Source: Arenibacter nanhaiticus
Lineage (GTDB): Bacteria > Bacteroidota > Bacteroidia > Flavobacteriales > Flavobacteriaceae
NCBI RefSeq assembly: GCF_900141935.1
Contig: NZ_FQYX01000011.1
Span: forward strand, 1 to 64,000
Reading direction: 5' to 3'
Length of the DNA: 64,000 bases
In this document: one piece after another, positions 18,260-28,520 of the stretch
How the letters are laid out: each line of letters begins with the position of its first letter
Position numbering within the stretch: position 1 is the stretch's first letter
Position numbers and translations under genes: made by a program
The notes under the pieces: model-generated
Databases searched by the model: none
Seen by the model: only the letters and a program-made list of their open reading frames with translations
What the model was told of the DNA's origin: nothing

Positions 18260-18604
18260 GCTTTAAACTAAAACAATGCTTGGGTAACATGAAATTAATT
18301 ATTGCATAAAAAATGTCGGCACTATGCCATAAAGTATGTAAGTTTAAAAAACAAGGGCTGGACTTCCTAAAGTCCAGCCCTTGTTGCATAGCAAAAAAAA
18401 TAATTTTGGATTACTATTAATAGAAAATTCCCTGATGTAAATTTGATGAAATATGAAGCGTAAATTAATTTTAAAAATGTGAAACATAATTTGTTTTAGT
18501 CATAGAATACAGTGAGAGGCCTTATGTTAGTATTAGCATAAACCTCAATGTTAATGGTTAAATTTATGTAGATAAAATAAATAATAACTAAAATCCAATA
18601 TCTT
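18260..18604. other. Intergenic stretch before the IS110 remnant
   Basis: It contains the strong inverted repeat at 18351-18384 and otherwise AT-rich sequence. The last 100 bases probably belong to the left end of the IS110-type element. No gene is visible. Confidence 0.4.
18351..18384 (-). terminator. 15-bp stem inverted repeat, terminator-like on the minus strand
   Basis: ACAAGGGCTGGACTT pairs perfectly with AAGTCCAGCCCTTGT around CCTA. The U-run follows on the minus strand (TTTTTT), while on the plus strand the stem is followed by TGCATAGC. It lies 92 bases after the EEP stop and may still act as a stem-loop 3' end for that mRNA. Confidence 0.5.
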
Positions 18605-19473
18605 ATGCAAGTCAATAGTAAAGAAATGAATTTTTATGGGAAAAATATCTATACAGGTATTGACACTCATTTGAAGAATTAGAGGGTTACCATTATGATA
18701 GAAGATGCATATTACAAAACTTTTTCAATGAACCCGAAAGCTAAAGAGCTGTCATTGTATTTAAAGAAAAACTTTTCTAATGGGAACTACTTTTCAGCTT
18801 ATGAGGCAGGTTTTTGTGGATATGGTGTTCAGGTAAAAGATATTTACAGGAACAAATCTAGGATAAAATCATTCTTATACCGCCATGGGATTGAAGTGCC
18901 ATTCGAACTGGCAACGGCTTCAAAATATTGGTCTTCTAACCTTACAACATGGTTGAGAGAAGTAAAATTAAGTACTGATTTTGGGCATACGATAATACTC
19001 GGTATTTTAGATACTGTCACCCTGCTCAGGGTAAGGTTGTTGTACGTACAAAAGGAATTACGGAGAATTTCTAATCAAGAGGAATATGTCCAACAAGTTA
19101 AATGGCTTACCGGTATTCCTGCATAGGCTTAATAAGTGTCATGACCTTATAGTCAGAGCTAGAGTCTATTCTTCGGTTCAAAAGTTTGGATAAACTTTGC
19201 TCGTATATTGGATTGGTGCCCACAACCAATAGCTCAAGCGGAAATGAAATGGTGGGAAGCATTCCCCCAAGGAGCAATCGATACTTACGTGGGATGATAA
19301 TAGAAAGTGCATGGATCTCTATAAGAACTGATCCGGCATTGGTATTAGTATTTTGTAATTTATGTAAGCGTATGAGGCTCAAGAAAGCAATAATCAGGAT
19401 TGCGAAAAAGCTATTGAACAGAATAAGATATGTGCTTAAAAATCAAACAGAATATAAATATGCAATTGTATAA
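18605..19473 (+). pseudogene. IS110-family transposase, broken
   Basis: The frame opens at ATG 18605 (MQVNSKEMNFYGKNIYTGID), meets a TAG at about 18680 where the family has tryptophan (LKN-stop-RVTI), and continues to WLTGIPA at 19126. A frameshift then leads to GLISVMTL, a second TAG, SELESILRFKSLDKLCSYIG and finally PRSNRYLRGMIIESAWISIR, ending at 19473. The DEDD-type N-terminal GID motif and the C-terminal (Y)IGLVP, PRSNRYLR and SAW motifs are IS110 transposase signatures. Two nonsense codons and one frameshift make it inactive. Confidence 0.85.
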
Positions 19474-20118
19474 AAACAGGATTTACCGAAAGACAGCTAT
19501 CTAGACCTTTGCGGTGCAACAAAAATATGTATCCGTTCTTATGAGAGGCTGCTGCTGCTTTCAATTATAGAAAATTAAACAAGGAAATGCGGCCTGATGA
19601 TCCGTTGATAGAAGATTGTTTTTATAATTTGCATATTATCAAACCAAGAGGATACCGAAGGTGCGGTTTTAAATCGATGGGTTTTGAAAATCATTTTAGG
19701 GTGATGAATCTGTAATGCTTTTTTCAATGAAGAAAACTTCGGATGCAATGCTTCCCGATGGAGAAAAGCTTATAAAAAAAATTGGATTACAACATAGAAG
19801 GCTAGGGGTGAGACTCGCCTTCACCTTCTCGACTATTAATAGTGTTTTTATCCAAAATTAAATTTCACTTTAGTTTTACATTTAAACACCCATTATTCGC
19901 CTTTATCACCCTTTGTTTTTCTTAAATCTCTATAATACTTGTTATAAACTTTGTGGTCCCAAATCTATTGATATGAAAAAAAGGCATAGCGAAAGGAGTC
20001 TCGGAGTTTATCCTATCGCATCTAGGGCCTGTACAACGAGAAGCCTCTAAACGTGAGTTTAGAGGCTTTTTCTATTTATAAAAAGTCCTAATTGGACCAA
20101 TCTTTCATTAGAGCGGGT
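19474..20118. other. Decayed stretch between the IS110 remnant and katG
   Basis: A short frame near 19590-19715 reads DDPLIEDCFYNLHIIKPRGY and then RRCGFKSMGFENHFRVMNL before a stop, without a start. I do not recognise it. The remainder holds no gene, only the terminator at 20041-20073. Confidence 0.35.
20041..20073 (+). terminator. Intrinsic terminator, plus orientation, just past the katG stop
   Basis: AAGCCTCTAAAC (20041-20052) and GTTTAGAGGCTT (20057-20068) form a 12-bp stem with a 4-base loop, followed by TTTTTC on the plus strand. On the minus strand, katG's direction, there is no U-run. It therefore best terminates plus-strand transcripts arriving from 19-20 kb. Confidence 0.65.
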
Positions 20119-22332
<2,214 letters not shown>

Positions 22333-22346
22333 TTAATTTTCATACT

Positions 22347-22364
22347 TTATCTAACTGTAGATAA
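22347..22364 (-). promoter_or_regulatory. Palindrome upstream of katG (peroxide-regulator operator candidate)
   Basis: TTATCTA-ACTG-TAGATAA (7-bp arms) lies 42 bases before the katG ATG. AT-rich dyads of this kind resemble Fur/PerR-type boxes, and katG is a classic PerR or OxyR target. No regulator gene is nearby. Confidence 0.45.
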
Positions 22365-23056
22365 AACTTATGTAAGTATTTGGGTCCGTATGTTATATGT
22401 GTTGTGATTTAGCGTGCATTACGTTAAAATTAATTAAAAAAAAAACAATAGGTTCTATATGTGCCATAAAAACATATGTTCCTTGAAGGCAACTATTTAG
22501 ACATAGGTTTTTTTAAAATTTTTCCTAACCTTGGCCTTGATAATCTTTTAGGTTATAAATTACCAAAACTTTATTTTATTGAGCCATAATTTCGAGTCTT
22601 GAGGCCAATTTGGGGTTAACTAAATGGACTGTTTTTGCGTTTGCTTTTCAGCTTGTAAACTACTTTCCCAAATAAACACATCCTACTCTTTTATCCCATT
22701 ATAAAAGATAGATTAAAATGAATGTCCCATTGATCGTGAAACTGTTTCTTGATTTTTTACAAAGACTTTCAAAGCCCGGAACTTCTGTTATAGAAGACTC
22801 TACTATCGATTCACTTTCTTTTCTACATAAGGGTGAAATTTAAGGCTACCATAAATATAAGAATTATAGTGCTTTGCATTGGAAAAGCTTCCTGCCGATT
22901 GAAAGGATTCCTTCAGCAGCATGTATTGCTCATTGGTGGATCAGTGATCTCTTGCACAATCTTTTTGTATTTTCTATTCGATTTTTATTTTCCAATTTAG
23001 GTGGTCATCCACGTAACTAACCAGATAAAAAAACCTGAGATGCAAATTCAAAAACT
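22365..23056. other. Long AT-rich gap upstream of katG
   Basis: Short open frames such as FKIFPNLGLDNLLGYKLPKL near 22510-22590 have no start and no recognisable family. On both strands the rest is broken by stops. I see nothing that can be supported as a gene. Confidence 0.4.
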
Positions 23057-23494
23057 ATGATCTGACCGTACAGACTTACTGATAAAGAGAGGTTGTCGGA
23101 AATTTTTAGCTTAAACATTCCAAAATATTTTGCCAAAAATGAAATTGATGATTTTAAAAAATATCGAGAGCAAAAGCTAGAAAATTATTTGACCACTGTC
23201 ATAGAGAATTCTATTGTTGGTGGGACGGGCTATTTTATAAATGAAGATTATAAATCAGGGCGAATTACGTGGATTTTTTTTGATGTAAATTAGTATGGGA
23301 AAGGGATAGGGGAACAGGCTGTAGAACATTGTTTGAATATATTAAGTAATGATAAAAGAGCAGATAAGTTTATGGTTGCAACCGCTCAATATGCGTATAG
23401 ATTTTTTATGAAATTTGGCTACGACATTTACTGAATCGAAAAAGATTATTGGGGAGAAGGTCTCGATTTATACGAAATCGAAAGGTCTAATTAA
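23057..23494 (+). pseudogene. GNAT-family N-acetyltransferase, three in-frame stops
   Basis: One continuous reading frame from ATG 23057 gives MI-stop-PYRLTDKERLSEIFSLNIP, later RITWIFFDVN-stop-YGKGIGEQAVEHCLNILSND, MVATAQYAYRFFMKFGYDIY-stop-IEKDYWGEGLDLYEIE, ending at TAA 23494. The stops are at 23063-23065, 23291-23293 and 23432-23434. YGKGIGxxxVE is the acetyl-CoA binding motif A of GNAT enzymes and YRFFxKFGY motif B, so the family is clear. The frame is intact over its whole length without indels, which suggests recent loss. The longest open piece, 23093-23293, should not be counted as a gene. Confidence 0.8.
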
Positions 23495-23947
23495 TAGAGG
23501 CTAAAAGCTGGCATAGACTTGTTTTAAAAATAGTTACTGTTTGTTTTTTGAGTGGTTTTTGTTTATTGAAGAAGTAAGCAAATAGAATTATAGCCGAAAG
23601 GGATATGTGATGTTTTTGCTTTTTAGTTCGAAAAATTGAAATAACATATAAAAATACGTCCCTGAGATAGTCCAAGAACGAAACGTCGTTTTACCCTTAA
23701 TAATTTCTTAAGCTTTTCAGGCCAAAATATTGGAAGCTAAAATAAGTGGCAAGCAAACCTCGATTTACATTTTAATAGGTTTTATATAAAATATTATTTA
23801 TTAGCTTTGAACCAGCAATGAAATTTTTGAACAGCATATTACGTCTTCCATTTTTCAGCACTTATTATTATCTAATAATATCTGCTCGGAATGGTTATAT
23901 ACATACTTGAAATTGATTTAAAATAAACAATAAATAGTAACATTATT
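23495..23947. other. Gap between GNAT pseudogene and tyrS terminator
   Basis: AT-rich, with stops in all frames and only a short minus-strand frame without features. I see no gene. Any promoter reading into tyrS would have to lie in its last part. Confidence 0.4.
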
Positions 23948-23977
23948 AAAGCCCGAGCATTTGCTCGGGCTTTTTTT
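23948..23977 (+). terminator. Intrinsic terminator or attenuator directly before tyrS
   Basis: AAAGCCCGAGC (23948-23958) pairs with GCTCGGGCTTT around ATTT, followed by seven T. It is a textbook terminator in plus orientation ending only 13 bases before the tyrS start codon. There is no space for a promoter between it and the gene. Confidence 0.8.
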
Positions 23978-23990
23978 ATTTAAAAATGAA

Positions 23991-25196
23991 ATGGATACAA
24001 TAGACAAATTAAAAGAAAACGTAGAAATTATATTTCCAGAAAACGGGTTAAAGGAAAAATTGGAACAATCCGATAAAAACGGGAAGAAACTAATTATAAA
24101 ACTTGGTTTCGACCCAACGGCACCAGATTTACATTTGGGACATGCCGTTGTCCTTAAAAAAGTAAAACAATTTCAAGATTTAGGGCATCAAGTTGTTATT
24201 TTGGTTGGAGATTTTACAGCAGAAATTGGGGATCCAACGGGCAAAAATAAAAGCCGTAAACCTTTGAGTAATGAAGAAGTGTTGTTGAATGCTGAAACGT
24301 ATATTGCGCAACTGTCAAAGATAATTGATGTAAATAAAAGCAAAATAGTTTTCAATTCAGAATGGTTGGACAAGCTTTCCTTCTCTGAAATCATTCAAAT
24401 TTTATCTAAAGTTACTGTTGCTCAGTTGATGCACCGAAATGACTTTAACAAGCGGTTCTCCGAAAATACTCCTATAGGCATGCATGAGCTAGTGTATCCT
24501 ATATTGCAAGGTTTTGACTCCATTAGAGTGAACTGTGACATTGAAATGGGCGGCACAGACCAGCTTTTTAACTGTACAATGGGAAGGCAGTTACAGCAAA
24601 CCTACGGAATGAATCCACAAACTGTAATGTGTATGCCTTTATTAAAAGGGTTAGATGGCAAGGAAAAAATGAGTAAAACCTTAAATAATATCATAGGCTT
24701 AACAGACGAACCCAATGATATGTTTGGTAAGACAATGTCAATACCAGATACTCTAATTACAGAATTTTTGGATATGACAACTGACTTTTCCGCGGAGGAA
24801 AAAGAAGATTTAAAAGCGCGATTGGCAAATGGAGAAAATCCTATGAACCTAAAAAAACTTATAGCCAGAAATATAATTACGCAATACCATAATAAGGAAG
24901 AAGCAGAACAAGCCGAAGACTTTTTCACGAATCAATTTCAAAACAAAAAATTTGAAGAAAAAGTATTTGAACCTGTATTACTTGAATCCATTGATTCTGA
25001 AAACGGAAACATTAGTTTAATTGATTTATGTTTCCATCTAAAAAACGACTTGAGTAAATCTGCCATAAGAAGACTCATTGAAAGCGGCGCTGTTCAGATC
25101 AACAACAAAAAGATAACAGATTCTTACATAAATCTCCAACTAGAAAAGGAAACTAAGATTAAAGTGGGGAAAAGAAATTTTTATGAATTAAAATAA
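23991..25196 (+). CDS. tyrS: Tyrosyl-tRNA synthetase, TyrZ-like clade
   Basis: The 401-aa class I synthetase charges tRNA-Tyr with tyrosine. HLGH (48-51) is the HIGH signature and KMSKT (226-230) the KMSKS signature; GGTDQLFN is the tyrosine/tRNA-pocket segment. An S4 RNA-binding domain closes the protein (about 335-401, SAIRRLIESGAVQINNKKI). I start at ATG 23991, since the longer reading begins inside the terminator stem. The sequence type (FDPTAPDLHLGHAVVLKKVK, short central part, about 400 aa) is that of the second TyrRS clade rather than the housekeeping enzyme of Flavobacteria. It may be an extra copy, whose known uses elsewhere include resistance to synthetase inhibitors or D-tyrosine control. 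Confidence 0.9.
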   Translation: MDTIDKLKENVEIIFPENGLKEKLEQSDKNGKKLIIKLGFDPTAPDLHLGHAVVLKKVKQFQDLGHQVVILVGDFTAEIGDPTGKNKSRKPLSNEEVLLNAETYIAQLSKIIDVNKSKIVFNSEWLDKLSFSEIIQILSKVTVAQLMHRNDFNKRFSENTPIGMHELVYPILQGFDSIRVNCDIEMGGTDQLFNCTMGRQLQQTYGMNPQTVMCMPLLKGLDGKEKMSKTLNNIIGLTDEPNDMFGKTMSIPDTLITEFLDMTTDFSAEEKEDLKARLANGENPMNLKKLIARNIITQYHNKEEAEQAEDFFTNQFQNKKFEEKVFEPVLLESIDSENGNISLIDLCFHLKNDLSKSAIRRLIESGAVQINNKKITDSYINLQLEKETKIKVGKRNFYELK

Positions 25197-25422
25197 CAAA
25201 TCCAGCCAAGACTAAAGTTATGTAAAAGCAATTTTGGATCTTGCCTAATCAAGTTACTGGTAAAAATTGAATAAGAAGAGCTGTATGACGGGAGATTGAA
25301 ACCTGCGGATATAAACGAGGGGAAGGGTAAAGCTCTTTTTCGAATCGGCAAATAATCGTTGGTGGTAATAGGTTGAACGAACGGGGAAATCAACTAGGTA
25401 TCAAAAATAATTAAGTAAAAAA
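25197..25422. other. Structured non-coding stretch after tyrS
   Basis: The stretch 25270-25400 is purine-rich and non-coding. It has complementary ends AAGAGCT (about 25276) and AGCTCTT (about 25331) and a GAGCTGTATGACGGGAG segment reminiscent of the 5' strand of a group II intron domain V. The matching 3' strand is not there. It may be a relic of a group II intron. Confidence 0.25.
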
Positions 25423-25740
25423 ATGACAAAAAACATTTAAACAATAGCAGTCCTAACAGCATTATTTTTAAATTCTTGTAAAGAATCTTCAAAACAAAAA
25501 AATACAGAAACCAACACCACAGGAAAAGTTGAAAAAGTTGTTTGCGAAATTGTTGATATGTCATCAACTGATAAAGACGGAAAAAAATTAAAACCACCAC
25601 AGAAACACAAGAAATTTAAGGCCTGGCGTAAGACCAAGACTGAAAATATTGTATATGGAACAAGTCTTCTTTTGGGTTGTTTAGAATTTATAAATGCATA
25701 TCCAATGATTAAATTAAATCAATATAGGATCATTCGTTGA
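25423..25740 (+). pseudogene. Small lipoprotein gene with a stop at codon 6
   Basis: From ATG 25423 the frame reads MTKNI, TAA (25438-25440), then TIAVLTALFLNSCKESSKQK, a perfectly ordinary lipoprotein signal with lipobox LNSC, and on to a stop at 25740. The signal only makes sense if the TAA once encoded an amino acid. The last 45 residues (KHKKFKAWRKTKTENIVYGT onward) differ in character and may be out of the original frame or fused from another gene. Confidence 0.55.
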
Positions 25741-25772
25741 GCCGATTAAGACAATTAATCGGCTTGTTTTTT
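25740..25772 (+). terminator. Intrinsic terminator
   Basis: AGCCGATTAA (25740-25749) and TTAATCGGCT (25755-25764) form a 10-bp stem with a 5-base loop followed by TGTTTTTTG, at the end of the lipoprotein pseudogene. Confidence 0.75.
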
Positions 25773-26270
25773 GCTATAATTGAGCCGAAAACGATTGGAA
25801 ATTGGCTCAAATGCCATAGTAGAGGGGGAGGGGATCATAACCAGGATTTTTATTGATGAAGACTTTAAAGGTAAAGGCCTAATCTTATTTGATAATTAGA
25901 ATGAATTGAATGTCTTGCTCCTTTTTATTTACTTTATACTTATTTATTTCTTGAATTCTGCTTCATGAGACCTTTTGATGGTATTTTATCCTAATTCATG
26001 CGAATTGGTCGGGTATTTTTTGTAGATCTCATAGCTAATAGTAACTTTTTTTATATAATAATCTGTACCAACCATACTTACCGACCAAAAATCTTATTGC
26101 AAAAACAACCGAACCCAGTAAACAATGCTATTTGTTTTAGAATTTTGGGAGGTATTCCTAAGTGAAGGTAGTCTTCTGGAGAAATAGAAGGGAGGTAACT
26201 TAATAGCTGGCTGTAATACAATAGGATGAATACTTTAATTATTGTATAATTAATTTAAAATGCCAAAAAA
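25773..26270. other. Gap with a possible second acetyltransferase scrap
   Basis: Around 25785-25900 one frame reads IVEGEGIITRIFIDEDFKGK and then GLILFDN before a stop. DEDFKGKG resembles the acetyl-CoA loop of a GNAT enzyme, but the piece is too short to call. The rest of the stretch shows nothing. Confidence 0.3.
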
Positions 26271-26558
26271 ATGACGCAAAAACCTACGTTTTGGATAGTT
26301 GTATTAGGGGTGGTGATCCTAGCTTTTGGGGTAGGGATTTATCTTCAGGACATACAACACCAGAAAAGCACAAAAGCCGCATGGCAAGCCAATCGTTTCA
26401 ATATTACGAGATTTGATAAAATTATGAAATATGCCGCGGAAATGGATTCTGATAATTGGTCCGTAATGCGCGATAGTATTGGAATGCAACTGGATAGTCT
26501 GATGATTTTAAGATTTAGGAAGGAAAAGGACAGTTTGGATGCCCTTAAGAGAAAATAA
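26271..26558 (+). CDS. Small membrane-anchored protein, function unknown
   Basis: The 95-aa protein has an N-terminal membrane segment (FWIVVLGVVILAFGVGIYL, 8-26) and a charged, helical, probably coiled soluble tail rich in Asp, Lys and Arg (QANRFNITRFDKIMKYA, then LRFRKEKDSLDALKRK). Codon use and the absence of stops fit a real gene. I do not recognise a family. It has no obvious partner. Confidence 0.6.
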   Translation: MTQKPTFWIVVLGVVILAFGVGIYLQDIQHQKSTKAAWQANRFNITRFDKIMKYAAEMDSDNWSVMRDSIGMQLDSLMILRFRKEKDSLDALKRK

Positions 26559-26724
26559 TCCTTAGATGGAGTTGGATATTCGTAGATAATGGTCGGAAAG
26601 CTTTACTCTTTTGTATGGCTGGCTGCCATTTTTCTTTTTTAAGGTGGGCAAATAAACACAACCATTACTCCAGTTGGTTAGGTTGGCAAGCTTATAATTA
26701 TAGTATTTTTACAGAATCCTTGGC

Positions 26725-26853
26725 TTACTTAAAGAAACCAAAGGCTGCCAGTATAAGACAAAGGACTACCGATACCAAAATGATGACCAAAACCACTACC
26801 ATAAGGCTAAGGAATCCGTTAAGCACCCTAGTACCAAAAGAAAGATCTTTCAT
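26725..26853 (-). CDS. 42-aa single-span membrane protein
   Basis: Minus-strand frame from ATG 26853 to TAA 26725: MKDLSFGTRVLNGFLSLM followed by a hydrophobic segment of about 22 residues (VVVLVIILVSVVLCLILAA) and the end FGFFK. A clean start, a full-length hydrophobic span and a charged N-terminus make a real small protein likely. It is too short to place in a family. Confidence 0.45.
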   Translation of the reverse strand: MKDLSFGTRVLNGFLSLMVVVLVIILVSVVLCLILAAFGFFK

Positions 26854-27182
26854 ACGTTAAGTTTTTACTACAATTTAGGAAATATTTGTTTAATAATTTG
26901 CAGTCCTCTTCCCAATTCGTTTAAATGTTCTACAAATAAGATGTTTTTAGGATAAGTGGTGGTCTTAATGGATAAAATATTGAAAATGAGGCTTTATTTA
27001 GAATGCGGCAGGTTATGCGGAAGAACGGTCGTTGTAATTCCAACGGTGCTTTTTTACTGCGCTGCCAATGAGTTAATTGCTAATGATAAAGCCCCTTCTT
27101 AGAAAAAGAATGGTTGTGCTAATCTAACTTGGTTTCTGTCTATAATAGGATCCCCTAATTAATAAGTCTTACTACCATAGGG
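26854..27182. other. Gap between small membrane protein and waaA
   Basis: 329 bases without a supported gene; a weak hairpin (CGTTG/CAACG) lies near 27030. It should contain the promoter of the 42-aa gene. Confidence 0.35.
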
Positions 27183-28424
27183 TTATCGCTCTAATATAGT
27201 GCCAATGTGGTTCATGATCTGGGTACTTGCTCCCATATTACGACTTACATAACTGCTGTTGATACTTCCTGTAGTTTTCAAATAATCAGGGGCGTTTATA
27301 AAGCTATCCAATACTTTTGCGAAGTCGGTCTTGTTGTTTGTTGTTAATACTCCTTTTAGGGCCACCAATTCCTCGGCTTCTTTAAAGCCATGGTAGTGCG
27401 GTCCTATAATTACCGGGATGCCAAATGCCGCAGGTTCCAAGGTATTGTGCAAGCCCGTAGCATAACCGCCACCGACATAACTGATGTCTGCATAACTATA
27501 AATTTTCGTCAGTATCCCAATGGTATCTACGATCAACACCTCAAATTCCGACAATTCTTGATCGCTGATTTGGCTATACAATATTGTTTTCTTTTGTATA
27601 GATGCGGCCAATTTATGAATGTGTTCTTCTTTTATGTTATGGGGGGCCAATACATATTTTATAGATGCATCGCTTGAATTGATATAGGAGACGATGGCTT
27701 CTTCATCCTCGGGCCAAGTACTGCCAGCTACAAAAGTACTGACGTTGTTTTTAAAGGCTTCCATAAAGGCTAGCCTATTGTCTCTTTGGAGAATTTCGCC
27801 TACCCGGTCAAACCTAGTATCGCCACCAATGGACGTATTGGTTAATTGAATGTTTTTGAGTGCCGTTATGGAGTGTTGGTCCTGAACAAAAATAAAGGAG
27901 AAATTGCGCAGGGCCTTTCGCATAAATCCGCCATAAGGTTTAAAGAATATCTGTTTTTTCTTAAAAATCGCGGAGATAAGGAGCGTTGGAACCTGACTTT
28001 GTTTTAGAGCATTTAAATAATTGGGCCAAATTTCATATTTCACAAATATGGCTAGTTCGGGACGCACAATTTTTAGAAATTTGGCAACATTGGTTTTGGT
28101 ATCCATAGGAAGATAGGTAACCAAATCTGCGGCCGGAGTATTTTTTTTAATCTCATAGCCAGAAGGGGAAAAAAAGGTCACTAAAATTTTATGGGTAGGA
28201 TATTTCTTTTTTAATCGTTCTATGATGGGTAGCCCCTGTTCAAATTCGCCCAAGGAGGCTGTATGTACCCATAGAATACGGTCGTTAGATGAGACATGGC
28301 TGTATAGGTAAGAAAAAACTGTCTTTCTGCCTTCTGTAAAAAGTCTGATTTTGGGATGGAACAAGGCTATCAATCGCAAAATAAAAGAGCTAATCTGTAT
28401 GGCTATATTATATATGGTAAACAC
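27183..28424 (-). CDS. waaA: 3-deoxy-D-manno-octulosonic acid (Kdo) transferase
   Basis: The 413-aa inner-membrane-associated glycosyltransferase attaches Kdo to lipid A precursor. It shows the family layout: an N-terminal membrane anchor (ISSFILRLIALF), VHTASLGEFEQGLPII with the catalytic glutamate of the G-E-F motif, KILVTFFSPSGYE, VKYEIWPNYL, the CMP-Kdo domain with VAGSTWPEDEE and LAPHNIKEEHI, and YVGGGYATGLHNTLEPAAFG near the C-terminus. It is divergently placed from the aminotransferase gene 96 bases away. Confidence 0.93.
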   Translation of the reverse strand: MFTIYNIAIQISSFILRLIALFHPKIRLFTEGRKTVFSYLYSHVSSNDRILWVHTASLGEFEQGLPIIERLKKKYPTHKILVTFFSPSGYEIKKNTPAADLVTYLPMDTKTNVAKFLKIVRPELAIFVKYEIWPNYLNALKQSQVPTLLISAIFKKKQIFFKPYGGFMRKALRNFSFIFVQDQHSITALKNIQLTNTSIGGDTRFDRVGEILQRDNRLAFMEAFKNNVSTFVAGSTWPEDEEAIVSYINSSDASIKYVLAPHNIKEEHIHKLAASIQKKTILYSQISDQELSEFEVLIVDTIGILTKIYSYADISYVGGGYATGLHNTLEPAAFGIPVIIGPHYHGFKEAEELVALKGVLTTNNKTDFAKVLDSFINAPDYLKTTGSINSSYVSRNMGASTQIMNHIGTILER

Positions 28425-28520
28425 ACTAATTTCGTTTGGGGCTAAAATACACTTCTTTAAATAATATCCATTGGCTGCGAATCCTTATTTTTGTAATATT
28501 ATTTTGAATAAATACTGACG

